A stretch of 64,000 nt of DNA from Reticulascus tulasneorum (taxonomy: Eukaryota; Ascomycota; Sordariomycetes; Glomerellales; Reticulascaceae), in NCBI GenBank assembly GCA_001557505.1, contig LSAX01000004.1, forward strand, positions 310,001-374,000. The letters are read 5' to 3'. The stretch's first letter is position 1. Each line of letters opens with the position of its first letter. A model generated the notes under the pieces. It had not been told where the DNA came from. It did no database searches and worked only from the letters and a program-made list of their open reading frames with translations. The translations under genes were made by a program, and so were the position numbers. This document shows positions 10,228 to 20,592 of the stretch, in pieces.

Positions 10228-10999
10228 CTAGACGACTCCGACTGGCAGCTGGCAAAGAACGGCCTGGCCAAGCTAGAAACGGAAGGGTTAGCTGGATTGA
10301 AATTAAGGATTTATGGTAAGACACTTACAAGGCCCAGGGCGCAGCAACGAGCTTTTCCACCAGTGGCAGCACAGATAGTACTGAAGTTAGGACCGGAGGT
10401 TGGTGTGGTAGTTGCTAGAAGCGTGGGGTTAGTAAAGATGTTAACGAGAATAGGGGAAACATACGAGCGTCGCAATCGAGACCAACAATGTCCAAGACAC
10501 TGGTAGCACAGCACAGAGGAGTGTCTGTCAGGCCAGAGCAAGGGTCGTACGGGGTGTTGCCGTTCCCATTCCCGTTTCCGTTGCCGTTGCCATTACCTCC
10601 ATTGCCATTGCCGTTTCCACCATTTCCATTGCCGTTGCCACCTCCATTGCCGTTTGCATTACCGCCGCCATTGCCGTTGCCCCCGCCGTTGCCGTTTCCA
10701 CCACCATTGCCGTTGCCTCCGCCGTTGCCGTTTCCACCACCATTGCCGTTGCCTCCGCCGTTGCCGCTTCCGCCGCCATTGCCGTTGCCACCGCCGTTGC
10801 CGTTGCCGTTACCACCGCCGTTACCATTGCCTCCTCCATTACCGTTACCGTTGCCACCACCGTTTGCGCCGCCATTGCTGTAGCCCCCACCGTTACCTGG
10901 AGGACCCCAGTGGCCGCACTCGTCGCAAGGCTGAGGCTTGGTCGGGGATGCAATGGCCAGGCCGGCGCAGATGGTGGTGATAATGTTAAGATACTTCAT
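10228..10999 (-). CDS. Class II hydrophobin with long Asn/Gly-rich N-terminal extension
   Basis: Three exons, 10465-10999, 10329-10414 and 10228-10272 (introns 50 and 56 nt, both GT-AG), give 221 residues. Residues 1-17 are a signal peptide (ends AGLAIA). A small segment with CDEC is followed by an almost pure Asn/Gly tract at residues 36-146. The hydrophobin domain then has all eight cysteines with class II spacing: C152-x8-CC-x11-C-x16-C-x8-CC-x10-C, with recognisable DTPLCCATSVL, FSTICAATGGKARCC and LGQAVLCQLP. Class II hydrophobins coat hyphae and spores and self-assemble at air-water interfaces. The final exon codes only 15 residues. The low-complexity extension is unusual: most class II hydrophobins are about 70-110 residues, though Trichoderma QID3-type and a few others carry Gly/Asn repeats. 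The two additional cysteines at residues 25 and 28 are outside the domain. Confidence 0.93.
10562..10894 (-). repeat. Asn-Gly low-complexity repeat inside the hydrophobin
   Basis: A tandem-like array of short units (GGC/GGT/GGA-AAC/AAT codons; core unit GGNGNG) covering about 333 bp. Synonymous codons vary between copies, so the tract is under protein-level use and is not a recent exact expansion. On the other strand it reads as a Pro/Leu-rich open frame, which is a shadow. Confidence 0.9.
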
Positions 11000-13445
11000 G
11001 TTGGCGAAGGTTGGTAAGTGAGGTAAGTAATTGTTTGATGAAAAGGAGTGAGAATCCAAATGATGGAAATCCAATGAGTGACTGAAGTTCTGAATGCTGA
11101 GATGTGTGACTGAAATGATTGTGATGAGGTGGATGGTGATGAGGAAAGGAAAAAATCTGTGACGGATGGGAAGAGAGATACTTATACGTGGAATTTGACG
11201 GCCTCAGCATACAGCTGAAGCATACTAAGATGCCACGGGGCAACACGTATCCCTACAGTCATTGAAGACCGGGCTATCGGTCTTAGCAAAGGGATAACAT
11301 GATTTACTCTGCCTTTCTGAATCTTGCGTTGTCTGTAAACCCCGTGGCCCTGGCCCAGGAGCTGACTTAAGACAGACGTGTGCGTGTTTCAATTTGCGTA
11401 ATAACCAGATTATGCTCCATAACTAGCAGATGGTCTCCTAAACAGCCCTTAATATTGATTATAGTTGGAATAACCCTCTAGGGGAAATCGGCCGGTAAGT
11501 CGGATGAAGTCAAACCACAAAGTCCCTGACCTCCTCACGCCCTAAGAACCTGTCTCAGACTACCAGCATGTCTCCCTCCTTGCCAAATTACGAAATCAAT
11601 ACGAACTACCAGGATCCCAAAAACGTACTAGCTCCACCGCTAGTGACATTTGGGCTTGAGACTCGTAGGGGGGTTGGGTGTCAGATGTCACGCCGAACTG
11701 AGGGTTGGGCAATGGTGTCAGCCAAGCCAGGGAGAGATAGAATTGGCTCTGCCACCCAGTTGCCATTCGATTGCCATTCGGTTGTGAACTGAAACCGAAT
11801 GCGGGAGAATTGAGCAGGATCTGAGCCGGGGGGTCGGTTAATGGGCTACAAGCAGATGTCTAAGACATTGCCTCTGGCCACTGCCCTGTGCTCGGAGACG
11901 ATTCACCGTAGTGACAGTCTACCGCCACATAACTAGCTCTTCCCCCGTTGGCAAACTGGCGATCGATCGAAATTTTCTTCAGTCGTTTATTTTCGACAGT
12001 ATGTCATAGGAATTGTTACTTTTCTTGCGCTGCGCTGTGAGGGGTGCCGAGAGCTGTCACTTGTCGGAGACATCCCCCAACTCCGCGATGGCTGATATGT
12101 TGGTCTGAGACGCAACGGTTTGCGAATGTCCGCCAGGCTTGAAGAAAGAAAGTTACAACCTCGTATGATGGACTCAGTTCTACGGATTGAATTGATGCGA
12201 GCAGAAGTTCTTGAAAGCCAAAACTTAGCATCGAGTATCGAAGGACGTAGGAAGAGAATTCTCTAAAATCACTGCCCCGGTTCTTGTGTCTTGGTTGCTA
12301 CCCTAACCCAGCGAGTAATATGCTTTGTCTTCATATCGGAGTTCGATATTTCTCTATGGGCGGTAGATTCATTCTCGAGGAACCTATCGATAGTATGCCA
12401 TGGGTCACTCCTTGGCACATGGTGCTGAGGGCAAGACACACTAAGACACTTGCACATCATGGCCTCATCCAGATTTGATCTTACGGCTAGTAACATCCGC
12501 TACGCCAGCCTCTGCGGTACAAGTCAAAGTCTCACTAGGCGTTCAGAGTCTGTCACTCGCAATGTGATTGACGAGTGTCCAAGTAAACGTCGGTTCTGCC
12601 AAATCGCTGTCAGTATACGGGTGCTTAGATTATCATCTAATTCCGAGTGACCGCATTCTGACTCCAATACTCCAGAAGGCTTACCCATGTTCCAACATAT
12701 CCAGAACAAGGATAAAGTTATAACAAGGTCAACCAAGCATGCGTCTCCGCAAACAATATTGAGCCGCTCTTGGCAAGAGATGCCCAGTTCTGGCTAATCT
12801 CAGACATCAGTAAATCTCCGAAACTGTTAGTCTAGTAATCTCTGCACAGTAGTTGAGGCTGACGTACGCTAGTTTCGATGCGTACGTCCCTTGTGCAATA
12901 GGACGACGACCTGAAGCAATCTGTCTCATACGCCCCACGGCTGCCCAGTAAGGCGAGAACAGATGATAGACATGACATGGCGAAACACATTCCAACCAGG
13001 ATACCATGCACTCGTGGCTTCGCAACAAAGTCCGTGGCTGTAGCGGAGCTGTAGCCGACTCCCCTCGGTCCGAAAAACATACCAAGCCCTCTAACTTAGA
13101 ACCAATCTAGGCTCGATGAACGTGGCGTCTCTATCCCTAGATCGACGTAACGACAGGAGGAATTGGTTCTTGGATCTCCGCGACAATTCTCAGCTGGAGG
13201 CTGGGCGATGACATACTCCCTGAATAATATACTGTAGCTAGTGGGAGCTTGACAGGGTGCATCTAACTCCCTATTGCCCCGACTCCCGAGCACGATCCGG
13301 GGCAGTTCCGTCATTCATGTCATCGGTGCAAATGCCGCCTTAATTCCATGTTTATTGACGTGGGAGCTTGCGTGCTTGTTGCATAGAAGTCAGAATTTAT
13401 TGCTTCCCCAGCAACCGCGAGCCTATCGTACAGATTAATCATTTT
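11000..13445. other. 2.4 kb gene-poor region
   Basis: The first 300 bp should be the hydrophobin promoter. The remainder has only open frames of up to about 90 codons on both strands. A minus-strand stretch around 12832-13080 has a short membrane-like hydrophobic run (VGMCFAMSCLSSVLALLG), but no domain could be recognised and stops interrupt it. It may be an old degraded gene or simply non-coding. Confidence 0.4.
11181..11186 (-). promoter_or_regulatory. Possible TATA element of the hydrophobin gene
   Basis: Read on the minus strand this is TATAAG followed by TATC, about 185 bp before the hydrophobin ATG. Position is plausible; it is only a short AT-rich match. Confidence 0.3.
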
Positions 13446-14887
13446 CTATGATAGTACAAATCCTGCGACCACAATCAAGCTTAGCAATAAACCCTTCCCA
13501 ACCAATCGATCCACAGATGCCTCAGAAATTGTCACAGTCTCAGGCCGCTCGGCGTTTACAACGGCCGCGGCCGCTCCCGACGCATCGAACGTCGCCCCGA
13601 TATCTCCCCACCGAATATTCGAAAAGGTGACCGAGACTTCGGGGTTCTCTCTTACAATCAATGCTGGGTCGCCTTCCGTCGCACTGCAAGGCCCTGAGTC
13701 CCCACTATCAAGCCATGTCATGAAGTCGCCCGGCGAATTCCAGATACTGAAGACAAGCACCATACCTCGGGCTAGGGACTCTCCCATCCCAACCAGGCCA
13801 CCTAGACGATTGAAGTCAGATGCGTTCTTTGCGGTGCAGAAGTCTTGCGTAATGACGCCCTCTACAGGCTCGTCGTCGATTGTAACCCTAGCGTTTTCGA
13901 TGACTTGGTTGTCTTGAATGTACACGCGTCGGATCTCACTGAGCAGGCTGGCAGGGTTATTGTCTGCTGTCAGGAACTGTGTAACGACTGTAAATGGCCG
14001 ACTTGTGTCTACTGTCTTGTCTGGGCCGTAATAGTCCCTTGATCCAGAGGCGTAAGGGTTGATGCCGCATCCGTTCTTGTCACATACTCCAACATCGCGA
14101 CCGCACTCAGTGCCAGCACAGAGAAAGGACCCAGGCTGGTTGCAGGTGTGCGGTGTCAGTACTGTCGCCCTTCCGTTTGCTTCCCAAATATCCATTTCGT
14201 TGCAGCAAGAACCAGAGCCATTAATATTGACCTAGGACTGTCAGATCTGGATAGATCGTGGAGGAAAGCAGCTTTACTCACTACACCGTTGATCCACGGA
14301 ACGTTGAAGCACTGTGCATCGCAATATCCGGTTCCATACTGAGCTCCGGCTGGGTTCATGTCGCTCCGTGATCCAGAAGCATCCATCTCTGAAAGGTAGA
14401 GCGCCCCATTCATCCCGCAGCTCAGCTGAGAGACGTCCACATCATATGTTATCTCTTGGTTTACCAGCTTGAGCATCTCGTAGTTCATGCCATCCTCTGC
14501 CAGGAGGTACACGCGCGGGCTAACCGACTTGAACTGCGTCCCATTGAACAAGTACTGGCGCATTGTCAATGCCGTCCCACTTGTCATCACGCCAATGCTA
14601 CCGTATTCAACTCCCTCAAGTACACAGTTCTTGGCGCAACTTGCGGCATCCGGACAGAGTGTAGTGTTGGACCGTGCATCAGCGCAGCTAACAGACATAT
14701 CCCCTACAGCATGGAACGGACGAGATAAAGCATCGATGACCAGAGAGGACTGCCGATCGACGCAGCCGCCAGCTGTTGTGCAGAATTGTGTAGATATCTT
14801 GGGGTGCACTTCAGGGATGGCTGTACCAATTTGCTGTGCTGTAGCGAGTACAAGGAATGACAGCCCAGCTGCCAGTTTGAAAGACAT
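13446..14887 (-). CDS. Glycoside hydrolase family 7 endoglucanase/cellobiohydrolase with hydrophobic C-terminal tail
   Basis: Two exons, 14282-14887 and 13446-14231, joined across a 50-nt intron, give 463 residues. A signal peptide (MSFKLAAGLSFLVLATA) precedes QQIGTAIPEVHPKISTQ, the typical GH7 N terminus. The catalytic signature is NEMDIWEANG with Glu214 (nucleophile), Asp216 and Glu219 (acid/base), all present. GH7 landmarks YGTGYCDAQCFN, LSCGMNGALYLSEMD, DFCTAKNAS, GMVLVFSIWNSPGDFMTWLDSG and the many paired cysteines are also present. It cleaves beta-1,4-glucan outside the cell. The short form suggests the endoglucanase (Cel7B-like) group, but loop-based distinction needs an alignment. There is no linker or CBM1. 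Instead the protein ends with a hydrophobic tail (GLLLSLIVVAGFVLS) after a small-residue-rich stretch, which resembles a GPI-anchor signal. Confidence 0.93.
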
Positions 14888-15526
14888 TATGAATTAAAAG
14901 AGTGAAAAGCAGGCTATGCCAAGGATGACAAAAGAATAGCAGCAACTGATAGAGTCTGGAAGCTTGAGCAATAGATCATGGCAGTGTCCAGTTTTCTAAC
15001 ATGAACAGCTGGGGCCCCAATAAATAGCCTTTAGTGTATCTGATGGTTGGACCATGCTTGATGCTAAATGTGTTAAACGGGGTTCGGCATCCATGATGAT
15101 CGCCGAGGTTGTGTCGCGAAAGAAGGTCATCCCATGTGTTCGATTCATGCGTCCGCTCCAATGCAGCGTCGGAACCGAATTTCAGACGAAAATACCAGAG
15201 ACCGTTCACGGAGGTCGGAGATGTAGCGCTCAGAAACTCACAACACCTGATGTTGATTGCCGGCAGAACCAAAATTGCCGATGTTAGATCTACCAGGTTT
15301 GTGGATCTGGAGAAAGGGGTTGCGGTCGAGTTTCAGAAAAGCACGATAGGCGAAGGATAAAATCGTGGATAGCTTCGGAGTTCGGCGCGGCTAAGGTAGA
15401 TTCGTTTCTGTTTCTGCATCCTGACGTTTCACGATTGAAACACTCGACCCCGCGTTGAAAAGACTAGAAATAGTTTATCACGCACAGGTTTTTTTTAGTG
15501 CCATCCATTGTTGAATTTTTATATAA
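14888..15526. other. GH7 promoter region and DNA left of the hAT relic
   Basis: About 640 bp. The part next to 14888 should hold the GH7 promoter. Between roughly 15300 and 15526 base composition becomes more AT-rich. No 5' portion of the hAT transposase could be recognised here. Confidence 0.4.
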
Positions 15527-15703
15527 ATGGCACTCGATTTTCTCACGATCCCACCTATGTCGGCAGAGTGTGAAAGAGTCTTTTCGGCTGCTGGGAGGAT
15601 GGTATCGCCAGTACGCTCAAAACTCGATGCTCAAACTATAAATAACTGCCAAGTATTACGCTCATGGCACAGAGCAGGTCTATTAGAAAAAGGTGGTAGC
15701 TAA
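15527..15703 (+). pseudogene. hAT-family transposase C-terminal fragment
   Basis: Fifty-eight codons from an ATG to TAA read as the C-terminal dimerisation domain (hATC) of hAT transposases: ALDFLTIPPMSAECERVFSA, then a basic segment and NNCQVLRSWHRAGLLE. The block 'SAECERVFS' is the hallmark of this domain. In-frame TAA lies directly before the ATG, and the DDE core and zinc finger are missing upstream, so this is a truncated relic that cannot act alone. Very likely the end of an old hAT element; the flanking DNA to about 15960 probably belongs to it. Confidence 0.85.
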
Positions 15704-15960
15704 ATCTGAGAGCGATAGCGAGGTTGAGTCGGAAACTATGGGGAAATGGGGGTTTGAGTAGCGCCAGCGAGGTTATAGATAGCCTCACTTTCATGCTTAT
15801 TTCGTCCACTTATATACATCCACGTACACTCACCGCCCGAAAATCGGCATCCATGGACACCCATTTTACTATGGGCGAAAGTGCAGCACACCCACTTGAG
15901 CGTAGCGAAATTGGGTGTAGTGGATGGATGCCCACCACTGAATCGCCGAGCATGTTGTAG
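15704..15960. mobile_element. Probable 3' non-coding end of the hAT element, with hairpin and AGCGA repeats
   Basis: Directly after the transposase fragment there are repeated AGCGAtAGCGAGGTT / AGCGCCAGCGAGGTT motifs (near 15711 and 15761). An imperfect inverted repeat follows: CATCCATGGACACCCATTT at 15849-15867 against its complement at about 15908-15930. Short AGCGA-like subterminal repeats and foldback ends are usual for hAT elements. The exact terminal inverted repeat and 8-bp target duplication were not identified. Confidence 0.5.
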
Positions 15961-16231
15961 GTGACATTGACTACGGGGTCAAAAAATACAAAGAGAGTCG
16001 ATAGAGAAGAGGAGTTGGATTAGTTGAAATGCATTGCAGGTAATTCTGCTTTATTAGAATGTTTAATTCCAGACTGTTTGCTATTATACGTTGAGCCTAT
16101 GGCTGTTCAATATTCAATCCTGCGTGCCAGAAATGCCCTCTAGCACTTCTTTTCTTCCACCACCCACTACGTCAAGGCACCATTCCAAAAACCAATAATA
16201 CAAACATAATCCACGACTGAAGTCAGTCACT
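15961..16231. other. Short intergenic region between the hAT relic and the SDR gene
   Basis: About 270 bp of AT-rich DNA that should contain the SDR 3' UTR. No gene is seen. Confidence 0.4.
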
Positions 16232-17227
16232 TCACGCATTTTCCAAACCAGCCCATCCCAAAGACAACTCCCACAACCTTCCCTCCTTCTCCTCATTATG
16301 AGCATGAGGGGCCCAGCCAGGTTCTGCAAACGGCTGTTCAGGAGTCCACGGCTTTGCAATCTGTATATCATCCAAATACTTCCCCCCGTCTCCCTCCAAA
16401 CAAGTTGCAACAGCACCCCAGACCGTCGTTGCGGCGCCCTGTGGCGGCGATTTTAAGCTCTTATCAAAGCCGGGCAGATCTCGCAATGCTTTTACATCTT
16501 CCTGGTTCATGTGATCCCATAACGGCGTCACGATTCCACCGGGGTGCACGGAGAAAGCGTGTAGATTCTTCGAGCCGTATCGTCGATCGATCTCGTTGGC
16601 CATCCAGATGTTGCAAGTTTTGCTTCCACCATACGCCTGCCACTTATCATAACAGCCGTCCAGGTTGATGTTGTCAAGGTTTGGCACGCCACGACGATGA
16701 CCGAGCGAGGAGAGATTGATGACACGAGAAGCAGATTCTGCAGTTGCCGAGGCGAGGAGGGTGGGCTTGAGGAGGTTGAACAGAAGGAAATGTGACAAGT
16801 GGTTGGTCTGAAATTGGGTCTCAAGTCCATCTTCGGTCTTGCCTTCGGGTATGGCCATGACTCCAGCGTTATTGATGAGGATATTCAGCTGCTTGCTCTG
16901 TAGTAGAAAGTTTGAGACACATTCCCTCACGCTCTTAAGTGATGCCTGATCCATCTCTAAGAGATGCACTCGTGGTGAGTCAGCGATCTCACCAAGAGCT
17001 TTCTTAGCCCGGCTGAGGTTTCGTGCGGTGAGGTAGAGCGTGGCGCCTGTTGCGAGCATTGCTCGTGCTGTTTCGATACCAATTCCTGCAGAGCACCCCG
17101 TGATAAACACGACTTTATCTTGTAGTTTCCCTTCTAATTGTTCGTCTTTGATGACTTGGAGTGCAGTAGGGCGGCCGTCACCAGGTCCTTCAGCCTTTTG
17201 GTGAACAGCGGCGTATCGTTCAGCCAT
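16232..17227 (-). CDS. Short-chain dehydrogenase/reductase (retinol-dehydrogenase/WWOX-like)
   Basis: Single exon, 331 residues from the ATG at 17227 (an in-frame TTG at 17242 is not needed). The nucleotide-binding motif is TGCSAGIG at 43-50, the structural NNAG is at 119-122, and the catalytic Ser173, Tyr199 and Lys203 lie in NLSSLGHRRG and AYGGSKTCN. The length and the WTPEQPFAEPGWAPHAHN C-terminal tail are typical of fungal 'short-chain dehydrogenase' proteins related to human retinol dehydrogenases and WWOX. These use NADP(H) to reduce or oxidise small hydroxyl/keto compounds. No signal or membrane segment is visible. It stands alone on the minus strand next to a hAT relic. The substrate is unknown. 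Confidence 0.92.
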   Translation of the reverse strand: MAERYAAVHQKAEGPGDGRPTALQVIKDEQLEGKLQDKVVFITGCSAGIGIETARAMLATGATLYLTARNLSRAKKALGEIADSPRVHLLEMDQASLKSVRECVSNFLLQSKQLNILINNAGVMAIPEGKTEDGLETQFQTNHLSHFLLFNLLKPTLLASATAESASRVINLSSLGHRRGVPNLDNINLDGCYDKWQAYGGSKTCNIWMANEIDRRYGSKNLHAFSVHPGGIVTPLWDHMNQEDVKALRDLPGFDKSLKSPPQGAATTVWGAVATCLEGDGGKYLDDIQIAKPWTPEQPFAEPGWAPHAHNEEKEGRLWELSLGWAGLENA

Positions 17228-19030
17228 TTGGGATGATGTCAATTAATGACGTAGAAATCGATATGTGTATGGCGAAAGTATGTCAACCATTGCAGTGTAT
17301 TCGTGTCAGTTTATACAAATGTATATTGTGTTGTAGTAGATTTCACGTTGAATTGGTTTTAGTAGAGGGGTCCTGGTCGACCTTTATATAAGAAAGAACT
17401 TTATAAGAACGGATTGAGGGCTGTCGGGTGCTTGATTTCATGTAGTGTAAACTAGCAATAAAAGCCATGACTCAATTGGCTTCTTAAACAAGGAAAGCTA
17501 CTGTCAAAATCCGACTAAGACAGCTGGTAGCCATATTAACGCCGGTAATGCCGTTGGCTGGCTCAGCTGGCGATTTACGCCTTGCACCTTGAAACCTTAA
17601 ATTAGCGACTGAAAAATGCGTCAAGAATATTATGGAGCTACGATACTGTAGAGGTTGGTTTGACGCCTGGAATCCATGTATCGGAGTAGACACACTAGTC
17701 TTTTCTTATAACCTCCATATATTTGGAGTTAGGCTCACGGGTATCGGCGTTAGTCGGTTCTGTAATGACATGGTGAGAACCTAAGTCAACTCCGTGCAAA
17801 GTGGGGAGAAAGGTTGCTGCCAACGGAAGTTTTCTCTGAAGTCATGCTCAAGGTAGTATAGAGCTAGATGCTATTGCGACAGAGGTTGAGGTACATGAAT
17901 GAAAACAAGGCCAATTGTCAACTAAAGATAACCAAGACCGGAGTGAATGTGTGGTTGATAACGGCAGCATATGTACGTAGTGTCTGCACCAACCCGACCC
18001 CAAATGCCAGCCATGAAAACCCCTCACGAGAGTGCCGGCAGTACTACGGCGGGAAATCTAGCGCAGGAGATCCGCTAGGCGAGTCGCGAGGATATCGCAA
18101 GCTAATGCAGGTGTCATCAAGCTACATGGACGCTAATCCCGCTTAGACGAGAGCTGGAGTGTGGGCTTCGCCAAGCGAATCTGAAGTTAACATTGCACGT
18201 AACCACGCCTGGGCCAACAATCAGTAATGAGCTAATGTGTAAATAAATATAAACAAAACCAAGCTAAGATCACAATGCCGAAGTCAACTCTCAGCAGTCT
18301 GCATGACTTAAGAAAATTATTATTTTGGATGTCAACTTCACTTCCCTGCTACCAGAGGCGGTCGATCTGACCAAATTAAAGTGTGCCAATGTAGAGTCCA
18401 TCGGGCCGTTACATATTCTCAAACGAGTTCTTGTCCGTTACATCATAGGTAGAGCGTCGCCATCACTATGTGTTAACTTCTTGGGGCTCAATGTTACCCT
18501 CGCTTAGACAAATCGTCAATAGAGGATAGGAATACCAAGCAGTGGAGTTACGGAGTTCATCATGGCGCCCAAGTCTCCGCCTAAGCGGCTAGCTACTTTA
18601 CTACCTATCTCTGTATTACCTATATCTCCTAAGATGAGATTCTGGATGAGTCCCTTTTCATAGAAAGTTTCCAATCAAAGCATGATATAATGGTCGTACA
18701 CATAAAGGATGACTTGAACTCGCAAATGAGAGTAGCGAATGTGATAGAAATAAGCAGCCCATCTGTATACAGGGCAAACGAAGTCTGAACAGCGATCTCC
18801 CATGCACCTGAAAACAGTCAGTGGTGGGCGATAATGACTCTCTCACGGATCATTCGTAACTAACTATTCAGTCTATCAGATCTAGTTTGCTGTAGGGCTG
18901 TGACTTTGCAGATATTCGATTTATTCGAACCTATAAAAATCATGTGTAGGGCAGTGCGCTTATACCAAATCCTTTATCCGTGTGAACTCCGTAGACCCTT
19001 CCCAACGGGCCAATACATCCAGTAAGTGTG
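17228..19030. other. 1.8 kb intergenic region, no gene seen
   Basis: Contains the SDR promoter at its left end and the 3' end of the MCT transporter gene at its right. Open frames are short (up to about 90 codons) and show no family. AT-rich in parts, possibly remnants of repeats. Confidence 0.45.
17393..17400 (-). promoter_or_regulatory. TATA element of the SDR gene
   Basis: TATATAAA on the minus strand, about 170 bp before the SDR start codon. Match to the consensus is strong; the spacing allows a normal 5' UTR. Confidence 0.45.
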
Positions 19031-20592
19031 TTAAAATACCACGTTCAATTTGAGACCAGTTCGGTGAACCCTGGCTGCAAAAACGCACGTTGTCCCAGCG
19101 ACACAGAATATGCCAGCAAAGATCTTGAGCCCCATTATGCCACCACTCCCCCCAAAAATAGCGCCGCCGATAGGACCAGTCACCAGACCAGGCACGGCGG
19201 CTACGAAGAAAGCGATGCCCGTTCGGAAGCCAACCTCGTTTATTGGAGAAATCTGCACAACGAGGGCGGCGATTAGGGCTACGTAGGCGCCAGAGAAGAA
19301 CCCATAGATCACGGCAAACGCGATGATGCCCGCTTGGCTGGTAGCAGGGATCCAGATAGCAAGGATTGATATCCCGGTAATGTAGCAGACTATGACGAAT
19401 ATGTTGTACCGGCCAATCTTATCAGCCAAGATACCAGAGGCCATGCGGCCGAAAAGACTACCGGCGTTGAGGATAGGGACGAGATACTGGGCGAGATCTC
19501 TGTCTATGCCAGCTTCGGTTGCCAGGACGGTGATGTAGGTGATTGGGATAAACATCCCAAACGTAAATAGGAAGAGACCGGCCAAAACGAGTAGGAATTC
19601 GGTCTCTCGGAACGGCTTAGCAAGCTGTTGAGGAGTAATCTTCTTCGGTTGTGGTGCGCGACGTGCTCTGATCGTCAGGTTGGCAATGATGAGATTAAAG
19701 AGAACCAGGAATGCGCATATACGGTATGCCCAGCCGTAGCCGACCTGGGGAATCAGGCGGCTGACCATGATGGGGAATATGACGCCTCCAATGCTAGAGC
19801 CAGTAGATAGTGCACCGTAGGCTGCTCCACGCTTCTTGTCGAACCAGTCGGGGATGGTATTTAGTGCTGCAAACATATTGTTAGCCGCGAGACGACAGGT
19901 AGAGAACAGCAGAACTCGTGCCTGGTTGGAAGATGGCACCCACGCCAATCGCGCTGCACACGCCCTGAGCCAGGAGCACCTGGTAGTACTGGGTGGAGAT
20001 GGAGGCCATCATCAGTCCAGAGACATGAAGAAAGGTCCCAACAAGCAGCAGATATTGGGGTCCGTAATGGTCATATATGGCACCGATAACAGGTCCCTGT
20101 TGCACCACCGTGAGTTCCATGTTCGTGACACTTATCAAGAGTCGCTGCTTACCAAGCCCATAATAAAGAAGATCTGCAGTGATGGGATCCATGAAATAGT
20201 ACTTGGGGAATACTCCTTCAGAAGATCGGACTGGAAGAACGCTTGGAATGTACCGACGCCTATTTGTATTTGGGTTAGTGGTTTACGATGTGACCGGGTT
20301 TCTGGGCAAGAGAATGCATACTGCCAATCCATCCAAAGGCGCAAAAAGATGTACACCAAGCACCAAGAACAACCAGCCAAGCCTGGACACCACCATCTGG
20401 CACATCACTGCCCCATGGGGCTTGTATCTGCTCGGGGTCCGCTTCCTTGTTCGGCCTTGTGATATCGGTACTGTCGGACATGATGCCTTCACCCTCAGTG
20501 TCGCTGGTATTCAATCTGCTATGTTCTTGTTCTGGTATCCCGTTTCTGGTTTCGCCATCGGATTGTGGCATGATGGTGTGCTGTGTCGCCAT
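19031..20592 (-). CDS. MFS monocarboxylate-type (MCT) transporter
   Basis: Four exons, 20322-20592, 20153-20259, 19922-20096 and 19031-19866, give 462 residues. The first two introns are GT-AG (62 and 56 nt). The third (19867-19921, 55 nt) is best read as GC-AG, with a GGCTAAC branch site; it restores the expected [18 protein letters not shown] junction. After a hydrophilic cytosolic N terminus (about 65 residues) the protein begins [15 protein letters not shown], the conserved MCT opening. Other landmarks are [34 protein letters not shown] and [17 protein letters not shown]. Twelve membrane helices are expected in the plasma membrane. MCT-type fungal carriers move small carboxylates or, when in clusters, secondary metabolites. 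It is divergent neither from the SDR nor the regulator but lies between them on the same strand. Confidence 0.9.

Noticed and set aside
10488..10883. Plus-strand Pro/Leu-rich open frame of 131 codons
   Set aside because: It is the reverse complement of the Asn/Gly tract of the hydrophobin; no start context, no domain.
10562..10894. Repeat array considered as CRISPR-like
   Set aside because: Units are codon-level Asn/Gly repeats without unique spacers, in a eukaryotic gene.
15724..15960. Open frame of 78 codons after the hAT relic
   Set aside because: Overlaps the hairpin and repeats of the element; no protein similarity seen.
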